Assembly (NCBI RefSeq): GCF_014649495.1
Contig: NZ_BMTD01000008.1
Coordinates: 186,001-250,000, forward strand
Direction: 5' to 3'
Source of the DNA: Streptomyces filipinensis
GTDB taxonomy: Bacteria > Actinomycetota > Actinomycetes > Streptomycetales > Streptomycetaceae
DNA length: 64,000 nt
Under the pieces are notes generated by a model that saw nothing but the letters and a program-made list of their open reading frames with translations, was not told the origin of the DNA and did no database searches. The first letter of the stretch is position 1. Each line of letters begins with the position of its first letter. The position numbers and the translations under genes were made by a program. Positions 16,225 to 23,833 of this stretch are shown here, in pieces.

Positions 16225-17304
16225 GTGAGCGCGCTCTTCGAGCCCATCACGCTGCGTGAAGTGACCATCCCCAACCGGGTGTGGATGCCCCCGATGTGCC
16301 AGTACTCGGCCGAGCCGGAGGGTCCGCTCGCGGGCGCTCCGCACGACTGGCACTTCGCGCACTACGCGGCGCGTGCCACGGGCGGCACCGGACTGGTGAT
16401 CGTGGAGGCCACCGCGGTCTCGCCGGAGGGCCGGATCTCCCCCTACGACCTCGGCCTGTGGAACGACACCCAGGTGGATGCCTTCCGCCGGATCACCCGC
16501 TTCCTCACCGCCCAGGGCACGGTGCCGGCGATCCAGCTCGCCCACGGTGGCCGCAAGGCGTCGACGGACCAGCCCTGGAAGGGCGGTGCGCCGGTGGGAC
16601 CGCAGGAGCGTGGCTGGCAGCCGCTCGCCCCGAGCGCGGTGCCCTTCGACGAGCGCCACCCCGTGCCCACCGAGCTGACCGTGGACCAGATCGAGGAGGT
16701 GGTGGGCCAGTTCGCCGGCGCGGCCCGCCGGGCGCTCGCCGCCGGCTTCGAGATCGCCGAGATCCACGGAGCCCACGGCTACCTGATCAACGAGTTCCTG
16801 TCCCCGCACTCCAACCACCGCACCGACGCGTACGGCGGCTCGTACGAGAACCGCACGCGGTTCGCCCTCGCGGTCGTGGACGCCGTACGGGAGGTGTGGC
16901 CCAAGGACAAGCCGGTGTTCTTCCGCGTCTCGGCCACCGACTGGCTCCAGGACGGCGGCTGGACCACGGAGGACACGGTCCGCTTCGCGCACGACCTGCA
17001 CGCCCACGGCGTCGACCTGCTCGACGTCTCCACCGGCGGCAACGCCTCCGGCGTGACCATTCCGACCGGCCCCGGGTACCAGGTGCCGTTCGCCGCCCGG
17101 GTGAAGGCCGAGGCGCCCCTGCGCGTCGCGGCCGTGGGGCTGATCACCGAGGCCGGACAGGCCGAGAAGATCGTGACGAACGGCGAGGCCGACGCCGTGC
17201 TGCTGGGCCGCGAGCTGCTGCGCAACCCGTCCTGGGCCCGGCACGCGGCCCGCGAACTGGGCGGCGAGGTCCACGTGCCCAACCAGTACCACCGGTCGGT
17301 CTGA
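16225..17304 (+). CDS. Old yellow enzyme, NADH:flavin oxidoreductase (YqjM-like)
   Basis: A 359-residue FMN enzyme of the thermophilic-like OYE class. PPMCQYSAEP carries the redox-tuning Cys typical of YqjM. LAHGGRKAS is the substrate-loop segment. AEIHGAHGYLINEFLSPHSN and YGGSYENRTRF are strongly conserved family motifs, and DAVLLGRELLRNPSW is the C-terminal FMN phosphate-binding region. These enzymes reduce activated C=C bonds of enals, enones and nitro compounds using NAD(P)H and are often induced by electrophiles. The start chosen is GTG at 16225 with GGAG seven bases upstream; an in-frame ATG at 16213 has no ribosome binding site. Control by the divergent ArsR protein is likely. Confidence 0.92.
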   Translation: MSALFEPITLREVTIPNRVWMPPMCQYSAEPEGPLAGAPHDWHFAHYAARATGGTGLVIVEATAVSPEGRISPYDLGLWNDTQVDAFRRITRFLTAQGTVPAIQLAHGGRKASTDQPWKGGAPVGPQERGWQPLAPSAVPFDERHPVPTELTVDQIEEVVGQFAGAARRALAAGFEIAEIHGAHGYLINEFLSPHSNHRTDAYGGSYENRTRFALAVVDAVREVWPKDKPVFFRVSATDWLQDGGWTTEDTVRFAHDLHAHGVDLLDVSTGGNASGVTIPTGPGYQVPFAARVKAEAPLRVAAVGLITEAGQAEKIVTNGEADAVLLGRELLRNPSWARHAARELGGEVHVPNQYHRSV

Positions 17305-17312
17305 GGTCCCGG

Positions 17313-20300
17313 TCAGCCCGGCAGCAGCCGGCCGACCGTCTCCTCCAGGCGGGGCAGCACCCGCTGTCCCGCCAGGGCCAGGGCGATCGCCACCAGCACT
17401 CCGGCCCAGCCGACCGGGCCGAGCGGGGTGCACCCGACCGCGTGGCTGACACCCGGGGTCTGCACCGCCGCGACCAGCGCCGCGGCGGAGCCCAGGCAGG
17501 TGATCTGCACCAGGCGGCTGTCGCGCCGGTCCAGCCACGTCTGCACGAGCTGGGTGCCGACCACCCCGCACAGCGCCATGGTGCCGGAACGGCGCACGGT
17601 GCCCGGCGTGAAGCGGCCGATGAGCCAGGCCGTCAGCGCGCCCAGGCAGGTGGTCAGCGCGCGGTGCCGGATCTGCCGCAGCAGGGGCGCCCCGAGCACG
17701 GCGGAGGCGTCCTCGGGCGATGCGCTGCGGGCGCGTACGCCGCCCGGCTCCTCGTCCGCCGGCGCCGCGCGCCGGGGACGCGGGAAACCCGGCTCGCCGT
17801 CCTTCTCGGTCACCGCCACCGCCATCGACGGGAAGAGGTCGGTGAAGAGGTTCACCATGAGCATCTGCCGGGTGGACAGCGGCGCCCGGCCTGACAGCAG
17901 CGTGCCGAGGATGCCGAACCCGACCTCGCCCGCGTTGCCGCCGATCAGGATCGCGATGGCGTCGGCCACGCTGTGCCACAGCGCCCGGCCCTCGCCGACC
18001 GCGTCGATCAGGACCGTCAGGTCCTCGTCGGTGAGGACGATGTCGGCGGCGTTGCGCGCGGCGGCCGAGCCGCGCGCGCTGATACCGACGCCGATGTCGG
18101 CGGCCCGGATGGCCGCGGCGTCGTTGGCCCCGTCGCCCACCATGCCGACGACCCGGCCGGCGTCCCGCAGCGACTCGACGACCTGGAGCTTCTGCTCGGG
18201 CGCCACCCGGGCCACCACGCCCGCGTCCCGCAGGATCCGGGCCCTGGCCGCCCGGTCCGCCGCGGCCAGCTCGTCACCGGTGACCACGACGGTGTCCTCG
18301 GGCCAGCCCAGATCGGCGGCGATGGCCCGGGCGGTCTGCGGATGGTCGCCGGTGAGCATGACCGGTCGTACGCCCGCCTTGTTCAGCCCCTCCACCAGCG
18401 CCGTGGACGTCTCGCGCGGGACGTCGGACAGGGCCAGCAGGCCGGTGAACTCCAGCTCGCGCAGCGGCTGTTCGAGGACGTCGGCCTCCTCTTCACGCGT
18501 GCCGAGGCGGCGTTGGGCCACCGCCAGCACCCGCAGGCCGTCCGCCGCCAGCGCCTGGGCCCCCTCCGAGGCGTGCTCCGGAAGGCCGGCGCAGGCGGGC
18601 AGGACGGTCTCCGGGGCGCCTTTGACCACCAGCACGGGAGGGCCGTCCCCGCTGCGGCCGACGGCGGCGGCGTACCCGCGCGCGGCCTCGAAGGGCAGGC
18701 CCGCGAGCTGTGTCCAGGCCGGGTCGTCACCGGCCGCGGCCAGCACGGCCTCGTCGGTCGCGTGCACCGGACGGTCGCCTCCGCCGTTGAGCCGCGGACA
18801 GGCGTGTGCGGCGGCCCGGACGATACCGGCGGACCCGGTGTCGTCCACCGCGCGGACCGTGCCCTCGGCGTCGCAGGTGCGCACCAGCCGCAGCCGGTTC
18901 TCGGTGAGCGTGCCGGTCTTGTCGAAGCAGATGGTGTCCATGCGCCCCAGCGCCTCCAGGGTGCGCGGAGTGCGGACGAGGACGCCGCCGCGGCTCAGCC
19001 GGCGGGCCGCGGCCAGCTGCGCGACCGTGGCCACCAGCGGCAGCCCTTCCGGTACGGCGGCAACGGCCACCGCCACGCCACCGCTGACCGCCTCCCGGAT
19101 GCGGGTGCCGCGCACCAGTGCCAGTCCGGTGACCGCGGCGCCGCCCGCCAGGGTCAACGGCAGGGCCTTGCGGGTGAGTTCCTGCAGCCGGGCCTGGACG
19201 CCGCCGGCCGGCGGCACGCGGGCGGCCAGGTGCACGGCGCGGGCGGCCTCCGTGCGCTCACCGATGTCGACCACGACGGCCCGGGCCTGGCCCGCCACCA
19301 CGGTCGTGCCCTCGAAGACCATGCAGCGCCGGTCGGCGACCGGGGCGTGCGGGGTCGGGTCCGTCTGCTTCTCCACCGGCAGCGACTCTCCGGTCAGCGC
19401 CGACTCGTCGACCTCCAGACCGTCCTGCCACATCAGCCGGGCATCGGCGGGCACCACGTCGTCCGCCTTCAGCTGGATCACGTCCCCCGGGTGCAGCTTG
19501 CCCGCGTCCACGGTGCGCGTGCCCCCGGCCGGAGCCTCCGCCTCCGGCGGCACGACGCGCGCCTTCTGCTGCTGATCGGCGACCAGTCCGGACAGCGCCC
19601 GTTCGGCCCGCAGCCGCTGGATGCCGCCGACCAGGGCGTTCAGGTCGAGGGCGCCGACGACGAGCAGCGCGTCCACGACCGAGCCGAGGAGCGCGGACGC
19701 CGCCGACCCGACGGCGAGGACCGGGGTGAGCGGGTCGTGGAGTTCGCCGCGTACGGCCCCGCCGAGCCGGTAGGACCAGCGCACGGGCACGGCGAGCGGA
19801 TGCCGGGCGGCCCTGGCGACGGCCTTGCGCGCGGGGGCGGTCAGCCCCTCGAACGCGGTGCTCTCGACGGCCGGTTCGCGCTCCAGCCGCTCCCTGGCCT
19901 GCTCGGGGTCCAGCTCGTGCCAGTGCACGCGCGGACGCGGGTGCGGGGGGCGGGCCGCCGCCACTCCGAGCGCGGCCCTGATCCCGGAGATGAGGGCCGA
20001 CGCGGCACCGGCGTCGACGGGGGCGTGCCGCATCCCGGGCAGCGCGGCGAGGCGTCCGTGGCCGCCGCCCGACTCGCCGACGGCCACGAGCAGCCCGGAC
20101 AGCGCGGCGCCGGAGCGGGCCAGCGTCTGGGCGTGCCGTCCCACCATGCGGGCGGCCGGTATCGCGGTGAGTACGCGCCACACGTCGGGCAGCCCGTGCA
20201 GGGCCAGGATGTCCGCGCCCCACACCACCGCGCCGTCGCGGTCGGTCAGGGCGAGGGCGATGTCGGCGGCGCGTAGCCCGGCCAGGACCTCGTGCTCGTC

Positions 20301-21665
20301 GGCGGAGCGCACCCGGGCGACCGCGAGCACCGCGCCCGCGTCGCCGCGCTCCTGGTACACCACGTCGTCCAGCGGCCGGCGCGCGTCCACGACCTGGTCG
20401 GCGAGGCCGGTGAAGTCCTCCAGGGCCGGGTCGTCCACGAGTATCACCCGCAGCCCTGCCCGGCGGGCCGCGTCCAGGACCGGTTCGGCCCACGGGTCGG
20501 CCTCACCGTCGTCGGTGCGCAGCACGCTGGGGTGCAGGACGACCGTGCCGGCCATCTCCAGCTGGCGCAGCCGGTCCGGGGAGCGCACCAGTACGCCGGT
20601 GCGGGCGAGCGCGGCGCTCAGGACGGCGTGGAAGGCGGCGGGGCCGTAGCGGGCGGCCTTCGGCGAACCGGCGAGGACCGCCTCCGCCGCCTCGCTGCCG
20701 TCGTGCTTGACCAGGAGGGTGGCCGCCGCGCCCAGCACGCTGCCCGCGGAGGCGTGGGCGGCGTACTCCTGGGCGGGGGACTCGCGCAGCGGCGGACGAG
20801 CGGCGCCGTCGGCCGGGAGGCTGACGCGGCCGGGCGTGCACAACTGGTCGTGCACCGTGTCGAAGGCGGCGGCGCGGGCCACCGTCTCGGCCACCTGGCA
20901 GGCCCGCAGGACGCCGTCGAGCACGAGTGAGGTGGGGGTCTGCCCGGCGCCGTGCACAGCGGCGTTCGCGCCGGCCAGCACGAGATCCATGCGTGCGTCG
21001 CCCAGCCGGGTGCGCAGCCAGGCGCGAAAGCGGGGGTTCTCCCGCAGCAGCGTCACCACCGCGGTCATCAGGCGGGGGGACGGCGGCAGCCGCAGCGAGT
21101 AGGCGGTGAGCGCTGCGCCGATGCCCACCGCGTCGGCGGCGAGCGTGGCCACGGCGGCGCGCACCCCGGCCGGGTCGGCGGGATGTGTGGTCTCCTCCAC
21201 GTCGTCGGCGGACAGCAGCAGTCCGTGCCGCTCGGCCAGCTCGGCGGCGTGTTCCAGGATCTGGTCGGCGGCCTCCTCGCCGGTCGCCGTCACCACCAGG
21301 CGCGCGAGCCCCTGGTCCCAGTAGGCGACGAGCACGTCGGGCCGCTCCGCCAGCGCCTCGGCCACCCGGCGCGCCAGGTGGGCCGTGCCGCCCGCGTGCC
21401 GCGCGTGCTCCTGCTCCGCGGGGCGCAGGGCCAGATGGGCACGGGCGCCGGCCCGCCAGTGGTCGTCGGTGCCGGGTACGGCGTTGCGGGCGACCCGGGC
21501 CACCCGTACGGCGGCGTCCGCGCCGCGCACTCCGGCGCGGGCCGTTCCCGCGGCGGCACCGGCGGCCGCCCCGACCACCGGCGCGGCCGCCCGCGCCAGC
21601 AGTCGTGGTGCGGCGGGCAGCAGCCGTGCGGCGGCCGAGGGCATCGTCAGCAGTCCGGCCACCAT
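17313..21665 (-). CDS. Giant cation-transporting P-type ATPase with a degenerate N-terminal half
   Basis: A 1450-residue protein, about twice the usual P-type ATPase length. The catalytic half (from about residue 640) has TGES (758-761) in the actuator domain, PEGLP (872-876) in the membrane as in P2-type pumps, the phosphorylated Asp915 in DKTGTLTEN, and the GDGAND hinge (1177-1182), then C-terminal membrane helices. The N-terminal half looks like a decayed copy of the same architecture: LVRSPDRLRQLEMAGTVVLH around residue 371 matches the DKTGT region but lacks the Asp, and LRAADIALALTDRDG near residue 465 matches the post-GDGAND segment. This layout resembles mycobacterial CtpI-type pumps; the transported cation is unknown. 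A small membrane protein gene lies eight bases upstream. Confidence 0.9.
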   Translation of the reverse strand: MVAGLLTMPSAAARLLPAAPRLLARAAAPVVGAAAGAAAGTARAGVRGADAAVRVARVARNAVPGTDDHWRAGARAHLALRPAEQEHARHAGGTAHLARRVAEALAERPDVLVAYWDQGLARLVVTATGEEAADQILEHAAELAERHGLLLSADDVEETTHPADPAGVRAAVATLAADAVGIGAALTAYSLRLPPSPRLMTAVVTLLRENPRFRAWLRTRLGDARMDLVLAGANAAVHGAGQTPTSLVLDGVLRACQVAETVARAAAFDTVHDQLCTPGRVSLPADGAARPPLRESPAQEYAAHASAGSVLGAAATLLVKHDGSEAAEAVLAGSPKAARYGPAAFHAVLSAALARTGVLVRSPDRLRQLEMAGTVVLHPSVLRTDDGEADPWAEPVLDAARRAGLRVILVDDPALEDFTGLADQVVDARRPLDDVVYQERGDAGAVLAVARVRSADEHEVLAGLRAADIALALTDRDGAVVWGADILALHGLPDVWRVLTAIPAARMVGRHAQTLARSGAALSGLLVAVGESGGGHGRLAALPGMRHAPVDAGAASALISGIRAALGVAAARPPHPRPRVHWHELDPEQARERLEREPAVESTAFEGLTAPARKAVARAARHPLAVPVRWSYRLGGAVRGELHDPLTPVLAVGSAASALLGSVVDALLVVGALDLNALVGGIQRLRAERALSGLVADQQQKARVVPPEAEAPAGGTRTVDAGKLHPGDVIQLKADDVVPADARLMWQDGLEVDESALTGESLPVEKQTDPTPHAPVADRRCMVFEGTTVVAGQARAVVVDIGERTEAARAVHLAARVPPAGGVQARLQELTRKALPLTLAGGAAVTGLALVRGTRIREAVSGGVAVAVAAVPEGLPLVATVAQLAAARRLSRGGVLVRTPRTLEALGRMDTICFDKTGTLTENRLRLVRTCDAEGTVRAVDDTGSAGIVRAAAHACPRLNGGGDRPVHATDEAVLAAAGDDPAWTQLAGLPFEAARGYAAAVGRSGDGPPVLVVKGAPETVLPACAGLPEHASEGAQALAADGLRVLAVAQRRLGTREEEADVLEQPLRELEFTGLLALSDVPRETSTALVEGLNKAGVRPVMLTGDHPQTARAIAADLGWPEDTVVVTGDELAAADRAARARILRDAGVVARVAPEQKLQVVESLRDAGRVVGMVGDGANDAAAIRAADIGVGISARGSAAARNAADIVLTDEDLTVLIDAVGEGRALWHSVADAIAILIGGNAGEVGFGILGTLLSGRAPLSTRQMLMVNLFTDLFPSMAVAVTEKDGEPGFPRPRRAAPADEEPGGVRARSASPEDASAVLGAPLLRQIRHRALTTCLGALTAWLIGRFTPGTVRRSGTMALCGVVGTQLVQTWLDRRDSRLVQITCLGSAAALVAAVQTPGVSHAVGCTPLGPVGWAGVLVAIALALAGQRVLPRLEETVGRLLPG

Positions 21666-21673
21666 GGCCCTCC

Positions 21674-22282
21674 TCAGAGCGTGGTGCGGTCGGGCCGCGC
21701 CGTGGGACCGAGCGGACCGGCGGACGGCTTGCCCGCCGGGTCGCCGGTGCCGCGTGTGGTCCGGGCGCCACCGGTCGGCTTGCTGCTTCCGTGCGTCCGG
21801 CCGCCGCCGGACGTCCGCTCACCAGGGGAAACCTCGGCAGCCGTGGCACCGGACCCGCCCGACGCTCCGGTGGCCGCGTCCCAGACGGCGGCGCGGGTGC
21901 CGCCGGGCCCGCTCCCCGCTCCGCCGGCCTCCCGTTTCCCGGCGCCGTGGCCGGACCTGAGGGCTGCGGTGCCGAGATCATGAGCGGGCTCGGGACCCTG
22001 CCCGGCCCCGCTCACGGCCGGATGCGTGGGCCGGGGCTGGGTGAGCCAGGCCACCGCCGCGCCCGTGACGGCCACCGGCCACTCCACCACGCCCGCCGCA
22101 CCGAGCACTCCGGCTCCCGCGTACACCGCGATGCGCCGGCCCCGGGGCGACACCGCGCCGACCTTGTCCAGCGTCTCCTCGGCGGCCCTGCTCACCATCC
22201 CTGCGCCGGGCACCCTGCGCAGGACCGAGGCCGCGCCGCGCAGCGGCGCCGTGAGGGCCGACGACGACTTCTGCTCAGCCAT
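21674..22282 (-). CDS. Hypothetical membrane-associated protein, partner of the P-type ATPase
   Basis: I do not recognise a named family. The 202-residue protein starts MAEQKSSSALTAPLRGAAS, has a possible amphipathic or re-entrant region with hydrophobic stretches at about residues 50-82 (IAVYAGAGVLGAAGVVEWPVAV), and ends in about 110 residues of Gly/Ser/Thr/Pro-rich low complexity. The start ATG at 22282 follows GAGGAG by four bases. The stop lies only eight bases before the ATPase start, so it is the first gene of a two-gene operon. A similar short protein upstream of the long P-type ATPase recurs in actinomycetes, to my knowledge without a known role. Confidence 0.65.
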   Translation of the reverse strand: MAEQKSSSALTAPLRGAASVLRRVPGAGMVSRAAEETLDKVGAVSPRGRRIAVYAGAGVLGAAGVVEWPVAVTGAAVAWLTQPRPTHPAVSGAGQGPEPAHDLGTAALRSGHGAGKREAGGAGSGPGGTRAAVWDAATGASGGSGATAAEVSPGERTSGGGRTHGSSKPTGGARTTRGTGDPAGKPSAGPLGPTARPDRTTL

Positions 22283-22443
22283 GACTCTCCTCGGGTGACT
22301 TCGCCTTACGTGCCCCACCGAGTGCCCGCCACCGCGCTGGTCATCCCCCGTTTCCGCCCGGAGGGCCCGCTCCCTCCCAGGTAACCCCGCGAACCTCACC
22401 CGCGCCACCCGCCGCGCCACGGCCGGCGCGTACGCACGCGGCC

Positions 22444-22562
22444 AGGAACGCCACGACCTCGTCGTACCCGAGATCCCCCCGAACGACAGAGCGAGCACAC
22501 GGAACGCGACGCACGGAGCCGGTCGCGCCCCCGCCCACAACCGCCGCACGGCCGACTCACAC
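22444..22562 (-). pseudogene. Decayed duplicate of the 3' end of the DUF6221 gene
   Basis: The 300 bases between the ATPase-partner gene and the DUF6221 gene hold no intact gene, but 22444-22562 aligns almost base for base with the DUF6221 3' end at about 22592-22705: both read, on the minus strand, a Cys-rich spacer, then PC-x-x-x-RLLAL, FxGxxGYDE. Several small indels put the copy out of frame. It looks like a tandem partial duplication that is now eroding. Confidence 0.7.
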
Positions 22563-22586
22563 CCCCCGCACACACGAAACGGCCGG

Positions 22587-23006
22587 CTACGGACGCCACG
22601 CCTCGTCGTACCCGGGATGCCCCGCGAACGGCAGGGCGAGCAGGCGGAGGGTGGCGCAGGGAGCGCGGGGCGGGCCTCCGTCGGCGGCCGTGGCACAGGT
22701 GCGGCACCGGCCGTCGTCCGTCGGCCGGTGCTCCGCGAGCAGGGCACGCCCCGCCTCGACGTTCCGCAGGACACGCGCCGGATCATGACGCGCCACATGG
22801 GTCAGCAGCCGCACCGGGTCCTCGGCGCCGAACTGCACCAGGGGCGTGTGCGTGGTCCCGCGGTGCCGGGAGGTGAGCACCTGCTCGATGTGGTCCGCCA
22901 TGACGCCCCAGACGGCGCCTGGCGCAGCGGTGACCGCGTGGCGGGCCACCTGCTCCTCCTCCTGGAACCGGTCCCGCAGGAACCGTTCGAGGGCCCCCGC
23001 CGTCAT
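22587..23006 (-). CDS. DUF6221 family protein
   Basis: A 139-residue soluble protein. It has the hallmarks of the actinobacterial DUF6221 family: an N-terminal FLRDRFQEEEQVARH, a central LTHVARHDPARVLRNVEAGRALL, a CRTCATA cysteine pair, and the C-terminal PCATLRLLALPFAGHPGYDEAW. The family occurs in many copies in Streptomyces, with no known function. The start codon overlaps the stop of the PaaX gene (ATGA at 23003-23006), so it is translated from the same message; coupling to a PaaX regulator is unusual for a family generally found near phage-like or helix-turn-helix genes. A decayed duplicate of its end lies directly downstream. Confidence 0.8.
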   Translation of the reverse strand: MTAGALERFLRDRFQEEEQVARHAVTAAPGAVWGVMADHIEQVLTSRHRGTTHTPLVQFGAEDPVRLLTHVARHDPARVLRNVEAGRALLAEHRPTDDGRCRTCATAADGGPPRAPCATLRLLALPFAGHPGYDEAWRP

Positions 23007-23761
23007 GCGGCACGCTCCCCCGGCCCCACCGAGGCGGCCAGCTCCCGCTGATAGCCGGCGTAGGCCGTGCGCAGGGCCTCCCCCGGCCAGTCGGCGGGCA
23101 GGAGCGCGGGCGGCAGGACGGGGTCGGTGAGCAGGTGGCGTACGGCCGCGGCGTAGGCGGTGAGGCGGTCCGCGGGGTGCCGGGCGGCCGCCGTGCCGGC
23201 GAGCAGGCTCCGCGCGGTGGCGGACCAGGCGTCCAGCGGCCAGAGCCGGGCGACCAGATCCTGCCCGGGCTCGTCGGGTCGCGCGGTGTACGTGCGGGCC
23301 ACGGAGTGCAGCAGATCGGGCAGACCGCGCGCGAGGTTGGCCGGGCGCAGCCACACGCCCTCGCGGAGTTCGGCCAGCCGCAGGGCGGTCAGCCGGGTGC
23401 GCAGTTCGGCGCGTTCGGCGGGTCCGCGGCCGGTCGCCGTGATCACCACCATCTCCCAGTCGCCCTCCCACGCACGCGTGGCGGGCCGCAGCGCCTCGTC
23501 CTGGCGCAGCTGGCGCGCCAGCAGCCGGTCGCTGAGCCGGTAGACGGCATCGGTACGGCGCAGGTCCCCCGCGCTGACCATCCGGCTCAGCGCGGCCCGC
23601 AGCGTGGATCCGCCGACGCCGAAGGGCTCCACCAGCCGGACCAGGTCCTTCACCGGCAGCTCCGCCGGGTGTGCGCCGAGGAGCAGGCTCAGTACGACCG
23701 AGCGCGCGGACAGCGGTCGCAGGCCTGCCTCCGCCGGCTCGGGCGGGACGTTCATGCGCAT
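23003..23761 (-). CDS. PaaX family transcriptional regulator
   Basis: A 252-residue PaaX/CaiR-type regulator. The N-terminal winged helix is visible in LSARSVVLSLLLGAHPAELPVKDLVRLVEPFGVGGSTLRAALSRMVSAGDLRR, where ALSRM is the recognition helix. The C-terminal part contains WEMVVI and DLLARLWPL-type segments of the PaaX effector and C-terminal domains. PaaX proteins sense acyl-CoA thioesters such as phenylacetyl-CoA, which suits the divergent acyl-CoA dehydrogenase gene. The start is set at the ATG at 23761; a second ATG lies two codons later. No Shine-Dalgarno is close, but TACAGT on the minus strand (23775-23770) is a -10 box giving an almost leaderless transcript, and it sits within a perfect palindrome. 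Confidence 0.87.
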   Translation of the reverse strand: MRMNVPPEPAEAGLRPLSARSVVLSLLLGAHPAELPVKDLVRLVEPFGVGGSTLRAALSRMVSAGDLRRTDAVYRLSDRLLARQLRQDEALRPATRAWEGDWEMVVITATGRGPAERAELRTRLTALRLAELREGVWLRPANLARGLPDLLHSVARTYTARPDEPGQDLVARLWPLDAWSATARSLLAGTAAARHPADRLTAYAAAVRHLLTDPVLPPALLPADWPGEALRTAYAGYQRELAASVGPGERAA

Positions 23762-23763
23762 GG

Positions 23764-23780
23764 GCACGTACTGTACGTGC
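23764..23780. promoter_or_regulatory. PaaX operator: perfect 17-base palindrome on the -10 box
   Basis: GCACGTAC-T-GTACGTGC is a perfect 8-1-8 palindrome lying just before the PaaX start codon and covering the -10 hexamer TACAGT of that gene. Nearby, TGTTGCA (23789-23795) and TGCAACA (23820-23826) form a second, widely spaced inverted repeat around the acyl-CoA dehydrogenase promoter. Autorepression by PaaX together with control of the divergent dehydrogenase is the simplest reading. Confidence 0.65.
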
Positions 23781-23833
23781 GACCTCCCTGTTGCATCATT
23801 GCTGCGGCCGCAGGAAGAGTGCAACATGCTCCC

